From: Shewanella ulleungensis
Lineage (GTDB): Bacteria; Pseudomonadota; Gammaproteobacteria; Enterobacterales; Shewanellaceae
Direction: 5' to 3'
DNA length: 64,000 bases
Assembly (NCBI RefSeq): GCF_014648315.1
Contig: NZ_BMQW01000002.1
Coordinates: forward strand, 310,001 to 374,000
The position numbers and the translations under genes are program-made. Each line of letters opens with the position of its first letter. Position 1 is the first letter of the stretch. The notes under the pieces are model-generated. The model made no database searches, was not told where the DNA came from, and saw only the letters and a program-made list of their open reading frames with translations. Positions 10,426 through 20,060 of this stretch are shown piece after piece.

Positions 10426-12726
10426 CTAATTCCTCAAGTAAAGTGGCTTACGGTAGTTAAATAAGCCTTCGTTTAGCATGTCTGCAACGCCTAACGGACC
10501 AGACCCCCCTAAGCCTTTAATGACAAAGTTTAGGTATACGCCACTTTCAAACTCTTCACGCCCGTCGATGGTTTCTGATAAATCATCGTCGTAATTAGTG
10601 TTGATACGATAATGGTAACTTAATCGGACTGCCCAGCAACAAGATTCGTATTGTACACCAGTGTAGGTTTCAATATTACGAGATTCGTTTAGGTCGTAAT
10701 AGTAGTTTCCGACAAAATATAAGCTGTCTGTTAATGGCCAAGAAGTACGAACACCGGCTTGTGAAATATCCACTTGGTCGTTGGTGTTAGTATTTAATAG
10801 GTCTGGCACAAAACGGTAGCTTAATTGCAGCAGTTTATCTTCACTTGGGCGGTAATCTAAAGTGACTTCATTCTTTTTGTTGTCGCCTGTTTCAGTGTCA
10901 TGTTGTACCGAACCGCTAATAAACCAATCATTATACAGTTGCGCATCTAACTCAGCGGCTAAAACAGATGTTGAGGGCGAGGTTTCTTCAAAAGTATCAT
11001 CCAGACTTACTTTAGATGATTCCAAATACATAATCTGCCCAACACTGAACTTAAATTTTTCGCGGTTACTATGGTCAAACAAGCGAGTGGTAAAACCAAG
11101 TGTAAATTGGTTCGCGTCAGCTACACGGTCTAACCCTGAGTATTGGCGGTCACGGAACAAGCCATAGTAATCTTCTTGTAGTTCTGCAGTGTCGTAAATA
11201 CCAATATTTGATTGGTCTTCATAACCTACATAAAGATATTGAATTTGCGGTTCTAGTGTTTGACGGTATTGCTCATCAAATAATTGCGTTGCCCGTTCAA
11301 AATTAACTTGGCCATGCAAGCGTGCTTGTGGAATGGTGCGGCTTACACTCTCGTCTAAGGTTGAATCTTCATCGAGGCTTTGCTGCCAATATTGGGTTTG
11401 CAGCAGTTTAACTTCACTGGTAAACGAGCCTGCAGGCCCCTGGATAGGCCAAATTAAACTGGGCACTAGGTGTAAACGCGTCGCAGTATTGTACTCGCTC
11501 TCTTGGTGGCTAAAGTTAGTCAACTCTGTATTAAACTTAAAATCGATAGCATCAAATATGTCTGCGGTACGGTAATTAAAGTTTAGCTGTGGCATCACCT
11601 GATAAGGTTTTTCATCTTCGCCAAGCACTTTAATGTCTTGTACTCGCATGGTGAAATCCCAGTTACGTTCAAAATAACTGGCTTCGCCAATACGTGATAA
11701 TTGATTGTCAGTTGATTGATTAACATCAGAGCTCAAATCGTTAAAGTAATTGTTATCCGACACATCGGTATAGTCTGATCTGACGCGCCAATTTTGGTTT
11801 ATCGCGCCTTGGTGACTCCAATGATATAAATAACGATCTTCATTTGAGGATAATTTGTCATCGCTGCCTAAATACTCAACATTAAACTGTCCATTTTGTT
11901 GCTCTCCAGCAAGGTAACGAAATTCAGTTTTAGTGAATAGCCCGCGAGATGACATGAAGTCTGGTGTAAAGGTTAAATCGTATTCTGGTGCAATGTTCCA
12001 GTAATAAGGTGTGCTAATTTCGACACCGTTAGTTGTACTGGTACTGAAGCTTGGAAATAAAAAACCTGATTTTCGTTTATCAGATACAGGCACTGTCATA
12101 TAAGGAATATACAGCACTGGCACATCAGCAATTCTTAACTTAGCATTCCAAATTTCACCCCATTCCTCTTTACTGTCAATTTTTATCATGTCTGCTTCAA
12201 GTAGCCATGATTCATCGCCAGGTGGGCAAGTTGTAAAGTTAGTTTTGGTCAGTAATAAATTGTTATCTGAAGTGATTTGTAACTTACTTGCATCGCCGTG
12301 AACTTGTTGACCATGTAGCCAGTATTGTGCTTTTTGAAGCGTTGCGCTGTTGGTACTCATTTGCGCTTCAAGGGAGTCAGCGGTAACGGTAAATAATTCG
12401 TCTTTAAAAATTAAGTTGCCATTAGCATTTAAGCGTTGGTTTTTTTGGTCCAAAATGGCGTTGTCAGCGGCAATATGACGTTGACCCTGACTAAAGCTTA
12501 CATCACCGGTAAATTGCGCTTGGTTGTTAAATGCCGCAGTCGAATAGTCGCTGATAATAACGATTTGGTCATCATCAATACCAGTTAATGCAGCTCTATC
12601 ATCAAATGAACGAGAAACCGGAGGCGCAACAAAGCATTGCGTTATTGGCTCTTCAGTCGCTTCAGCTTCTTCAGCTAAAACAATATTAGGGAGTAGGCAT
12701 AGTGCCAGAAAGTAACGGATCTGCAT
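10426..12726 (-). CDS. lptD: LPS-assembly outer-membrane protein LptD
   Basis: Beta-barrel that with LptE inserts lipopolysaccharide into the outer leaflet. 766 aa with signal peptide MQIRYFLALCLLPNIVLA, an N-terminal OstA/LptA-like jellyroll (about residues 55-190) and a C-terminal barrel. Cysteines typical of the disulphide switch are visible: one near the mature N-terminus (TQCFVAPP), one in the jellyroll (TTCPPGDES) and an adjacent pair near the C-terminus (YESCCWAV). ATG 12726 fits the signal peptide; the TTG at 12735 is less likely. It is divergent from the amgK-murU pair. Confidence 0.95.
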   Translation of the reverse strand: MQIRYFLALCLLPNIVLAEEAEATEEPITQCFVAPPVSRSFDDRAALTGIDDDQIVIISDYSTAAFNNQAQFTGDVSFSQGQRHIAADNAILDQKNQRLNANGNLIFKDELFTVTADSLEAQMSTNSATLQKAQYWLHGQQVHGDASKLQITSDNNLLLTKTNFTTCPPGDESWLLEADMIKIDSKEEWGEIWNAKLRIADVPVLYIPYMTVPVSDKRKSGFLFPSFSTSTTNGVEISTPYYWNIAPEYDLTFTPDFMSSRGLFTKTEFRYLAGEQQNGQFNVEYLGSDDKLSSNEDRYLYHWSHQGAINQNWRVRSDYTDVSDNNYFNDLSSDVNQSTDNQLSRIGEASYFERNWDFTMRVQDIKVLGEDEKPYQVMPQLNFNYRTADIFDAIDFKFNTELTNFSHQESEYNTATRLHLVPSLIWPIQGPAGSFTSEVKLLQTQYWQQSLDEDSTLDESVSRTIPQARLHGQVNFERATQLFDEQYRQTLEPQIQYLYVGYEDQSNIGIYDTAELQEDYYGLFRDRQYSGLDRVADANQFTLGFTTRLFDHSNREKFKFSVGQIMYLESSKVSLDDTFEETSPSTSVLAAELDAQLYNDWFISGSVQHDTETGDNKKNEVTLDYRPSEDKLLQLSYRFVPDLLNTNTNDQVDISQAGVRTSWPLTDSLYFVGNYYYDLNESRNIETYTGVQYESCCWAVRLSYHYRINTNYDDDLSETIDGREEFESGVYLNFVIKGLGGSGPLGVADMLNEGLFNYRKPLYLRN

Positions 12727-12834
12727 TGTTGTCAATAATTTATGAATTCTGATTCCGGAAAGTTTTGGAGAGAAAAAGATACTCAGCTAAGTAAAACATT
12801 CCATTCTTTAGCTGTTTCCAAATGTTATGCTGGC

Positions 12835-12840
12835 TATAAT
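12835..12840 (+). promoter_or_regulatory. Candidate -10 box for amgK-murU
   Basis: A consensus TATAAT lies 29 bases before the amgK start codon in the divergent lptD/amgK spacer. The -35 region is poor (CTGTTT at 17-base spacing), so this is only a plausible sigma-70 site. Confidence 0.45.
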
Positions 12841-12869
12841 AAAGCAATTTTTCGTGAAGAGCCATTGAG

Positions 12870-13901
12870 ATGAGTTTATCTGATCCAAGATTTGTCGCCT
12901 TAAGCCACTGGTTAAACCAATATTTTGCTGATCAAGTGAGTGCAACGTTAATTTGCGGTGATGCTAGTTTTCGTCGTTATTTTCGTATTGAGCATTTAGG
13001 TAAGCACTATATTGTAGCGGATTCGCCAATCGACTTAGTGCCCATTTCTCCATTTGTTGCGATGGCACAGGCGTATAAAACAGTCGGGTTATTGGTGCCA
13101 GAAGTGCTGGCAACCTGTAATGAGCAAGGATTTGTTTTACAAACAGACGTTGGCGAGCAACAGTTATTATCTGTGCTTAATCCACAAAACGTGGCCAGCT
13201 ATTATCAACAAGCGCTTAATTTGTTACCGACCATTGCCACTGTTACCCACACTGAGCTTGGGCCGTTAACGAATTATGATGCAGAGTTTGTTCAGCGCGA
13301 GTTGATGATATTTGTTGATTGGTTAGTTAATAAGCATATAGATTACACATTAACAAACAATGAGCAGCAAATGATTACCAATACTTTTGCTGCTTTGACA
13401 CAAAGTGCGATGTCGCAACCTAAAGTGGGCATGCATCGTGATTATCACAGCCGAAATTTATTACTCAATGAACATGAACTTGCGGTGGTTGATTTTCAAG
13501 ATGCGGTAATAGGGCCGATTACTTACGATGCGGTTTCATTACTTCGTGATTGTTATGTACGTTGGCCGGCAAAACAAGTGCACGAATTAATGCAGTATCA
13601 TTTTCAATTGATTAAGTCGCATCAACTTATCGATAACACAGTCGACTTTGAAACTTATCAACATTGGTTTGATTTAATGGGTGTTCAACGTCACATTAAG
13701 GCAGCCGGCATTTTTGCACGTTTGTATCATCGTGATGGCAAGCGCGGTTACTTGGCTGATATTCCGTTAACCTTACAATATATTGTTGATATTGGCTCAC
13801 AATACCCGCAAATTGCAGAGTTTAGCTCTTGGGTGAGTCATGTCATTATTCCAAGAGTGGAACAGCTTTCTGCGGCAAATCAAGCAGAGTGTAACGTATG
13901 A
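12870..13901 (+). CDS. amgK: Anomeric N-acetylmuramate/N-acetylglucosamine kinase (AmgK-like)
   Basis: Aminoglycoside-phosphotransferase-fold sugar kinase, 343 aa. The catalytic loop HRDYHSRNLLL (about residue 189) and the metal-binding VDFQD (about 210) are intact. In Pseudomonas, AmgK phosphorylates MurNAc at C1 in a peptidoglycan recycling route that bypasses MurA, which lowers fosfomycin sensitivity. The assignment rests on the position: next to lptD and overlapping a MurU-type uridylyltransferase by 4 bases (ATGA), the same arrangement as in Pseudomonas. Confidence 0.88.
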   Translation: MSLSDPRFVALSHWLNQYFADQVSATLICGDASFRRYFRIEHLGKHYIVADSPIDLVPISPFVAMAQAYKTVGLLVPEVLATCNEQGFVLQTDVGEQQLLSVLNPQNVASYYQQALNLLPTIATVTHTELGPLTNYDAEFVQRELMIFVDWLVNKHIDYTLTNNEQQMITNTFAALTQSAMSQPKVGMHRDYHSRNLLLNEHELAVVDFQDAVIGPITYDAVSLLRDCYVRWPAKQVHELMQYHFQLIKSHQLIDNTVDFETYQHWFDLMGVQRHIKAAGIFARLYHRDGKRGYLADIPLTLQYIVDIGSQYPQIAEFSSWVSHVIIPRVEQLSAANQAECNV

Positions 13902-14575
13902 AAGCGATGATTTTGGCTGCGGGGCGCGGTGAGCGATTACGCCCATTAACTGATACATTGCCAAAACCCTTGGTGAGTGTTGCCGGTAAACCTTTAATTG
14001 AATATCACCTTGAGAAACTCGCACTCTTAGGTGTAAAACACGTCGTAATTAACCATGCTTGGTTAGGCCATAAGTTGCCAGAAATGCTTGATAATGGACA
14101 GCGCTGGGGTTTAGATATTAGTTATAGTGCTGAAACCGAAGCATTAGAAACAGCCGGTGGTATTAAGCAGGCTCTCACTTTGCTCGGAAGCGATCCGTTT
14201 TTAGTGATTAATGGCGATGTTTTTATTGATCACCTACCAGATTTGAGGGCGGCATATGAGCAAGTTTTGCAAGGACATGTCGCAGCATTTTTGTGGTTAG
14301 TTGATAATCCCGAGCATCACCCACAAGGTGACTTTGCAATTAAAGCTGATGGCAAGCTTAGTTTACCTGAAACAGACAAACTGACTTTTTCTGGGTTAGG
14401 GATTTATCATCCGCAATTCTTTAATGCTCTACCTGCGGGTAAGCAAGCACTCGGCCCTTTACTTAAACAGGCTATTGCCCAACAAACTATTGCAGGGGAA
14501 TATTTTGATTCCTACTGGTGTGATGTCGGCACACTAGCAAGGCTGGAACAACTGCAAAACAGATTGCTGGCTTAA
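13898..14575 (+). CDS. murU: N-acetylmuramate alpha-1-phosphate uridylyltransferase (MurU-like)
   Basis: Nucleotidyltransferase, 225 aa, with the signature AMILAAGRGERLRPLTDTLPKP near the N-terminus and GDVFID (metal-binding Asp) near residue 107. It would convert MurNAc-1-phosphate and UTP to UDP-MurNAc. Related enzymes make GDP-mannose or dTDP-glucose, but length and the overlap with an AmgK-like kinase favour MurU. Its ATG overlaps the amgK TGA, so the pair is translationally coupled. Confidence 0.88.
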   Translation: MKAMILAAGRGERLRPLTDTLPKPLVSVAGKPLIEYHLEKLALLGVKHVVINHAWLGHKLPEMLDNGQRWGLDISYSAETEALETAGGIKQALTLLGSDPFLVINGDVFIDHLPDLRAAYEQVLQGHVAAFLWLVDNPEHHPQGDFAIKADGKLSLPETDKLTFSGLGIYHPQFFNALPAGKQALGPLLKQAIAQQTIAGEYFDSYWCDVGTLARLEQLQNRLLA

Positions 14576-14646
14576 TTCCAGAATGACATATAGCGCCACA
14601 ATATGCGGCGTACAGATTCAAGAAATTATATAAAGCGGAAGGTAAA

Positions 14647-15420
14647 ATGCGCATTTGGGGTAAAGTTTTCGGGTTTATTATCGGCTTTATGTTTGGCCGT
14701 TTTTTTGGTGCATTTTTAGGATTGTGGCTCGGGCATGCGTACGATAAACGTCAAGGCTTATCATCATTAATGCGTAAAGGCAGCGAGCGTCAGGCGATGT
14801 TTTTTAATGCGACATTTGCTGTAATGGGACATGTGGCTAAAGCATCCGGTAGAGTGACTGAAAACGATATTCGTATTGCTACCATGCTTATGGATCAGAT
14901 GAAGTTATCTGGTCAACCACGTATTGATGCCCAAGAAGCGTTTAGGCAAGGACGACAAGCCGACTTTGATTTACCAAAGCAATTAGAACAATTTCGTCAT
15001 GTGATTCAAGGGCGTGCCGAATTAGCGCAAATGTTTTTGGAAATCCAAATTCAAACGGCATTGTCTGACGGTGAATTGCACGCAAACGAGAAACAAATTT
15101 TATCGGTTATTGCCAATAAGCTTGGTATGGCATCGCAACTGGATGCGATGCTAGCACGATGGCAAGCTGAGTTTAGCCATCACCAATCGCCACAGGGCAA
15201 TAAAATGCCGCTGACCGACGCTTATGTCATGCTAGGCGTGTCTGAATCGGCCAGCGATCAAGATGTTAAGCGCTCTTATCGTAAATTAATGAATGAGCAT
15301 CACCCTGATAAGCTTGTGGCCAAAGGGTTACCAGAAGAAATGATGGCCTTAGCCAAAACCAAAGCGCAAGACATTCAAGCCGCTTATGAACGCATTAAAA
15401 CATCACGCTCAATGCGCTAA
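14647..15420 (+). CDS. djlA: Co-chaperone DjlA
   Basis: Membrane-anchored J-domain protein that stimulates DnaK and, in E. coli, feeds the Rcs stress response. 257 aa: a Gly/Phe-rich single N-terminal membrane segment (about residues 5-30) thought to drive dimerisation, a TerB-like helical domain (about 55-175) and a C-terminal J domain (about 190-257) with the HPD tripeptide in EHHPDKL. In many gamma-proteobacteria it also sits beside lptD and murU-like genes. Start ATG follows GGAAGGTAAA. Confidence 0.94.
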   Translation: MRIWGKVFGFIIGFMFGRFFGAFLGLWLGHAYDKRQGLSSLMRKGSERQAMFFNATFAVMGHVAKASGRVTENDIRIATMLMDQMKLSGQPRIDAQEAFRQGRQADFDLPKQLEQFRHVIQGRAELAQMFLEIQIQTALSDGELHANEKQILSVIANKLGMASQLDAMLARWQAEFSHHQSPQGNKMPLTDAYVMLGVSESASDQDVKRSYRKLMNEHHPDKLVAKGLPEEMMALAKTKAQDIQAAYERIKTSRSMR

Positions 15421-15451
15421 TGTTTGACCTAACAAAGGATTGAGGTAGTTA

Positions 15452-16405
15452 ATGAAAATAGTGGTACTAGACGGTTATACACTTAATCCGGGCGATTTGG
15501 ATTGGCAAGCATTGCAAGCCATAGGTGAGTGTGAAATTTATGATCATACCCTAGCCGATGAGGTTGTTGCTCGTTGCCAGGGAGCGCAAATTGTGTTGAC
15601 CAATAAAACGATACTCAATGCACAAACGCTCAGTCAGTTAGGGCTGCTGCGTTATATTGGTGTGTTAGCGACAGGTACTAATGTTGTTGATATTCACAGT
15701 GCGAGTCAGCATAAAATTACTGTAACCAATATACCCGCCTATGGTCCTGATGCCGTCGCACAAATGGTGTTTGCTCATATTTTGCATCATCATCAACAAG
15801 TGGCATTGCATGACCAAGCTGTAAAAATGGGGCAGTGGAGCGCCAGTCGAGACTTTTGTTTTACCTTAAGTCCGTTAACCTCATTGAAAGGGTTAACGTT
15901 AGGTGTGGTAGGGTATGGCGATATTGGCCAGCAAGTAGCTACTTTAGGTGTCGCTTTTGGAATGAACGTGTTGATCACTAGTGCACAAGCCAAAACCGGC
16001 CTGCCTGAGAATATTCAATGGTGTGAACGCGACACCTTACTCACACAAGCTGATATTATTTCACTTCATTGTCCGCTAAATGCGGCCACCAAATACATGA
16101 TAAACAGTGATAGTTTACGTTTGCTCAAACCTAAGTGTTTACTCGTAAATACCGCCCGCGGCGATCTAATTAATGAAGTCGACTTAGCTTATTGGCTGAA
16201 TCAAAATAACGGTTTTGCCGCGGTTGATGTGTTATCGACAGAGCCGCCAAGCCCTGATAACCCCTTGCTTAGCGCAGCAAATATTACCATTACTCCACAT
16301 ATTGCTTGGGCAACGTTACAAGCAAGACAAAACTTACTTAATATCGCTATTAATAATGTAAAGCAGTTTCAGCTAGGTAAAACCGTTAATTGCGTTAACG
16401 GTTAA
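15452..16405 (+). CDS. D-2-hydroxyacid dehydrogenase (glycerate dehydrogenase-like)
   Basis: NAD-dependent dehydrogenase, 317 aa. It has the substrate-domain start, a Rossmann motif GVVGYGDIGQQV (about residues 151-162), and the catalytic Arg (NTARGDLI), Glu (LSTEPP) and His (ITPHIAWAT) of the 2-hydroxyacid dehydrogenase family. Closest in look to hydroxypyruvate reductase/glycerate dehydrogenase, reducing hydroxypyruvate or glyoxylate; exact substrate cannot be told. Good ribosome site (GAGGTAGTTAATG). Followed by a very strong bidirectional terminator. Confidence 0.88.
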   Translation: MKIVVLDGYTLNPGDLDWQALQAIGECEIYDHTLADEVVARCQGAQIVLTNKTILNAQTLSQLGLLRYIGVLATGTNVVDIHSASQHKITVTNIPAYGPDAVAQMVFAHILHHHQQVALHDQAVKMGQWSASRDFCFTLSPLTSLKGLTLGVVGYGDIGQQVATLGVAFGMNVLITSAQAKTGLPENIQWCERDTLLTQADIISLHCPLNAATKYMINSDSLRLLKPKCLLVNTARGDLINEVDLAYWLNQNNGFAAVDVLSTEPPSPDNPLLSAANITITPHIAWATLQARQNLLNIAINNVKQFQLGKTVNCVNG

Positions 16406-16451
16406 TGGTGTATTCGGTCGCTGTTATATCGAAAAAGTATTTACTTTATAT

Positions 16452-16501
16452 ACGTGCAAACAACAAAGCCGCAAATAATTGCGGCTTTGTTGTTTGCACG
16501 T
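16452..16501. terminator. Bidirectional terminator with a 23-bp perfect stem
   Basis: ACGTGCAAACAACAAAGCCG... pairs perfectly over 23 bases with its complement across the 4-base loop ATAA. It sits between the converging dehydrogenase gene and purT and carries A/T-rich flanks inside the stem, so it can stop transcription from both sides. The stem is much longer than needed for a terminator. Confidence 0.85.
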
Positions 16502-16513
16502 TACAGATGCTGA

Positions 16514-17704
16514 TTAAAATAATACCTTGATGTTGCTTGCGACCGTTTTGGCTTTTTCAATGGCACTTTCTACCGAGGTGTCACGCGCTAATGCAACGCC
16601 TAAACGGCGGCGACCATCGATATCTGGTTTGCCGAATAAACGTAATTGGGTATTGGCAGGTGCTAACGCTTCTGCCATGCCTTGGTAGCGAATATTAGTT
16701 GAGGTTCCTTCAGCTAAAATAACCGCCGAGGCACTAGGGCCATGCTGGACGATATTACTGATCGGCAGTCCTAAAATAGCACGGACATGCAATGCAAATT
16801 CGGATAGGTCTTGGCTAATTAGCGTCACTAAACCAGTATCATGAGGCCTTGGAGATACTTCCGAAAAATACACCTCATCACCTTTTACAAATAACTCAAC
16901 GCCAAATAAACCATAGCCACCTAATGCTTCTACCACTTTTTTGCTGATTGCTTGTGCTTTTTGCAGTACAACATCTGACATCACTTGTGGCTGCCATGAT
17001 TCACGGTAGTCACCATCTTCTTGTCTATGACCAATCGGGTCGCAAAAATGAATACCATTTACTGCGCTAATAGTAAGTAAGGTGATTTCATAATCAAATG
17101 GAATAAAAGCTTCTACTATGACTCGTCCTTGGCCTGCTCGGCCGCCTTCTTGTGCATAAGCCCATGCTTTGGCAATGGCATCGTTCGTCTTAATCACACT
17201 TTGCCCTTTACCCGATGAGCTCATGACCGGTTTTACAACACAAGGAATGCCTATCTCATTTACGGCTTTTTCAAACTCTGCCTGGGTATCACAAAAGAAA
17301 TACTGTGATGTAGGTACGGCCAAGGTTTCAGCGGCTAATCGGCGAATACCTTCGCGGTCCATGGTTAATTTAGTTGCGTTAGCTGTGGGTACGACATGCA
17401 AGCCTTGTTGCTCTAGCTCAACCAGGGTTTGGGTCGCAATAGCTTCGATTTCAGGGATAACCAGATCAGGCTTTTCTAATTCGATAATGGCTTTAAGCGC
17501 CTGAGTGTCGAGCATGTTAATGACATGGAAACGATGCGCAATCTGCATTGCTGGGGCGTTTGGATAGCGATCGACACCAATCACTTCAATACCGAAACGT
17601 TGTAGTTCAATCGCGACTTCTTTACCAAGCTCACCGCAACCTAACAGCATGGCTTTTATGGTTCCAGGGGTGTTTGCTGTACCGAATGTAGTAGGAATGG
17701 ACAT
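16514..17704 (-). CDS. purT: Formate-dependent phosphoribosylglycinamide formyltransferase (GAR transformylase 2)
   Basis: Makes formyl-GAR from GAR, formate and ATP, the folate-independent third step of purine synthesis. 396 aa (E. coli 392). ATP-grasp enzyme: N-terminal domain [18 protein letters not shown], then [15 protein letters not shown] (about residue 155), [14 protein letters not shown] and the metal-binding [13 protein letters not shown]. Monocistronic, convergent with the dehydrogenase gene. Confidence 0.97.
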   Translation of the reverse strand: MSIPTTFGTANTPGTIKAMLLGCGELGKEVAIELQRFGIEVIGVDRYPNAPAMQIAHRFHVINMLDTQALKAIIELEKPDLVIPEIEAIATQTLVELEQQGLHVVPTANATKLTMDREGIRRLAAETLAVPTSQYFFCDTQAEFEKAVNEIGIPCVVKPVMSSSGKGQSVIKTNDAIAKAWAYAQEGGRAGQGRVIVEAFIPFDYEITLLTISAVNGIHFCDPIGHRQEDGDYRESWQPQVMSDVVLQKAQAISKKVVEALGGYGLFGVELFVKGDEVYFSEVSPRPHDTGLVTLISQDLSEFALHVRAILGLPISNIVQHGPSASAVILAEGTSTNIRYQGMAEALAPANTQLRLFGKPDIDGRRRLGVALARDTSVESAIEKAKTVASNIKVLF

Positions 17705-17911
17705 GATAATTTATAGCCTTTGTGTAGGGATATTTTTATATGGCGAACAGTGTAGCGAGATGCACGATTAAAAATCCAATACAAAAATCAATAAATCATG
17801 ATTTTATTGTGCATATGGTCAATTTTTGTGATGGAAGATTGTGTTTTATAGGGATAAGTCATCAACTTTGCGGTGGTTTAAGTTAAATGATGATTGATAT
17901 CGTTAACTTAA

Positions 17912-17941
17912 AAAAGCCAGCAACATAATGTAGCTGGCTTA
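17912..17941 (-). terminator. Rho-independent terminator of the peroxiredoxin-like gene
   Basis: On the minus strand AAGCCAGC / GCTGGCTT with an AT-rich loop followed by TTTTT, about 36 bases past the stop codon of the gene at 17978-18610. Confidence 0.85.
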
Positions 17942-17977
17942 GCCGTACTGGATTTATAGCGATGACTTAACCAAAAA

Positions 17978-18610
17978 CTACTTAACGAGTAGTTCTGCTG
18001 CCGTTAAAATTAACTCAGGCGCCGGGCGAACTTTATAGTTTGGGTTAACATACTGAAAGTGAATTAAGCCATTTTTATCAGCCAGATAAACTGCCGGAAC
18101 AGGGAGTACCAAACGTTTCTCGCCTTCAGGCGTGGTGAATAGGTCGTTGGTAACGGCAAGACTAGCCATGTACTTTTTAGTGATATCTGCACTGGTGTAA
18201 TAGGCTAATCCAAATGCTTGCGATGCCGCCATAGACGTGTCTGATAACAATAAGTAATCGAGTTTTTGGTCGTTTAATGACGCGCGCATTTTTTCAGGTG
18301 TGTCTGGTGAAATCCCCACTAACTGAAATCCCATCTCAATCAGCTTTGGTTCTATTGCTTTTAATTGACCCATTTGTGAGTTACAAAATGGACACCAACC
18401 GCCACGATAAAAGAAGAATATTGTCGGCTTTTGTGCCACCAACTTATCGAGTTCAACTGCTTTTCCATCAACATCTTGTAAAGTGATAGCAGGTATTTGA
18501 TGACCGTTGAGAAGCGGCATCACATTGTTTTCGTCAGTGGCAATCGGTTTAGCGATACTAGCAAAACTGGCTAGCATTAATGTGGTGGTAAGAAGCAGGT
18601 TTTTTAACAT
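17978..18610 (-). CDS. Exported peroxiredoxin-like (AhpC/TSA-fold) protein
   Basis: 210 aa with a signal peptide (MLKNLLLTTTLMLASFASIA, cleavage near residue 20), so periplasmic. The thioredoxin fold shows FFFYRGGWCPFCNSQMGQL (about residues 67-85) with a CPFC pair; the first Cys aligns with the peroxidatic Cys of AhpC/TSA proteins. Likely thiol-dependent peroxide reduction or a thioredoxin-like role in the periplasm. No dedicated partner reductase is adjacent. The family includes many annotated only as redoxin domain proteins. Confidence 0.85.
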   Translation of the reverse strand: MLKNLLLTTTLMLASFASIAKPIATDENNVMPLLNGHQIPAITLQDVDGKAVELDKLVAQKPTIFFFYRGGWCPFCNSQMGQLKAIEPKLIEMGFQLVGISPDTPEKMRASLNDQKLDYLLLSDTSMAASQAFGLAYYTSADITKKYMASLAVTNDLFTTPEGEKRLVLPVPAVYLADKNGLIHFQYVNPNYKVRPAPELILTAAELLVK

Positions 18611-18715
18611 GATATGTCCTTGTTTGTTGTTGTCCTGAAGTACTTAATATCATAGTCGTACGTGTAAGTTACAAAAGCAGACCTGTAAATAACAGTAATA
18701 ATTTCATTTAAAAGC

Positions 18716-18741
18716 AAAAAAGACGCCGAAGCGTCTTTTTT
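18716..18741 (-). terminator. Rho-independent terminator of the helicase gene
   Basis: AAAAAAGACGC / GCGTCTTTTTT with a CGAA tetraloop, 17 bases beyond the helicase stop codon. Symmetrical A/T flanks make it usable in both directions. Confidence 0.92.
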
Positions 18742-18758
18742 GTTTAACCCAAATGAGG

Positions 18759-20060
18759 TTATTTGATTTTTTTATACTTTACTGTGCTGGTCGTTTTACC
18801 CACTTTAACACGACGACCGTCCATGTTTTTCTCAGCAATCATCTGCGCGCCCACGTTGTCGCTGCGTTGTTGCTTTTTGGCAAAACTACGACGCTTTTCA
18901 ATTTGCTTAAGCAACATTTCACGGCTGCCTACTTCATATCCTGGAACAGTCACTCGACGAATTGGCTGACCGATTAATTTCTCAATGTCAGCCAAGGTAC
19001 GTTCTTCTTCACGGCTTACAAACGAGATAGCCACACCTGTTTTACCTGCACGGCCAGTACGGCCAATACGGTGAACATAATCTTCAGCTAAGAAAGGTAA
19101 GTCATAGTTAACTACGTATTCAAGGTTTTGAATATCAAGACCACGAGCAGCAACTTCAGTGGCCACTAATACACGAATTTTACCTTCAACAAATTCACGT
19201 AATGCACGGCGACGGCTGCCTTGGGCTTTCTCGCCGTGTACTACACCAGACGGAATACCGTCTAGGTTTAATTCTTTTACTAGCTTGTCTGCTGCGTCAC
19301 GCGTTGCCGTAAATACTAACACTTGGCGCCAGTTTTTAGTGCCAATGAGTTCAGATAATAATTCACGCTTACGACGTTGTTCAACAGGGTAAATAACTTG
19401 GCTGACAGTCGCTGCTGTGGTGTTTTGTTTATCAACTGTAATTACTTTAGGCTTATCTAGCATGTCGTTAGCAAGCTTTTTTACTTCCGTTGAGAAGGTC
19501 GCTGAGAACAACATATTTTGGCGATTTTTATTTACCGCTTGTAGAATTTTTTTAATGTCGGCGCTAAAGCCCATATCTAACATGCGGTCCGCTTCATCAA
19601 GCACTAAAAAGTCCACATTCGACAAGCTTAAGTTACAGGCGGTGATGTGCTCAAGTAAGCGACCCGGTGTGGCCACGATAACGTCAGCACCGCGTTTAAG
19701 CTTTTGCGCTTGAGTGTCTACTTTAACGCCACCATAAATGGTCAATACTGTTAAGTTTAAGTATTTACTGTAGGCGCTAATATTGTCTGCAACCTGGGCG
19801 GCAAGCTCGCGAGTTGGCGTCAAAATCAACGTTCGAGTATTCGACGGCATTGTCTCTCTTGGGTTTTCGCACATTCTTTGCAATATTGGTAATGCAAACG
19901 CTGCGGTTTTACCTGTACCAGTTTGCGCACTGGCTAATACATCTTCACCACGACGAATGGCCGGGATCGCTTGTTGTTGAACTGGCGTCATAGATTGATA
20001 ACCGCACTCAGCGATCGCGCGTAATATTTCTGGGGCGAAGCTAAAAGATTCGAATTTCAT
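18759..20060 (-). CDS. rhlE: DEAD-box RNA helicase, RhlE type
   Basis: ATP-dependent RNA helicase, 433 aa. Motifs in order: Q motif GYQSMTPVQQQAIP (about residues 20-33), Walker A AQTGTGKT (about 45), PTRELA, the LDEADRMLD box, SAT (FSATFS), VATEVAARGLDI and HRIGRTGRAG. The C-terminal tail of about 60 residues is Lys/Arg-rich, likely RNA-binding. N-terminal similarity (FAPEILRAIAECGY) is closest to RhlE, which acts in ribosome assembly and mRNA decay. It appears to have a long 5' leader (see the spacer entry). Confidence 0.93.
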   Translation of the reverse strand: MKFESFSFAPEILRAIAECGYQSMTPVQQQAIPAIRRGEDVLASAQTGTGKTAAFALPILQRMCENPRETMPSNTRTLILTPTRELAAQVADNISAYSKYLNLTVLTIYGGVKVDTQAQKLKRGADVIVATPGRLLEHITACNLSLSNVDFLVLDEADRMLDMGFSADIKKILQAVNKNRQNMLFSATFSTEVKKLANDMLDKPKVITVDKQNTTAATVSQVIYPVEQRRKRELLSELIGTKNWRQVLVFTATRDAADKLVKELNLDGIPSGVVHGEKAQGSRRRALREFVEGKIRVLVATEVAARGLDIQNLEYVVNYDLPFLAEDYVHRIGRTGRAGKTGVAISFVSREEERTLADIEKLIGQPIRRVTVPGYEVGSREMLLKQIEKRRSFAKKQQRSDNVGAQMIAEKNMDGRRVKVGKTTSTVKYKKIK

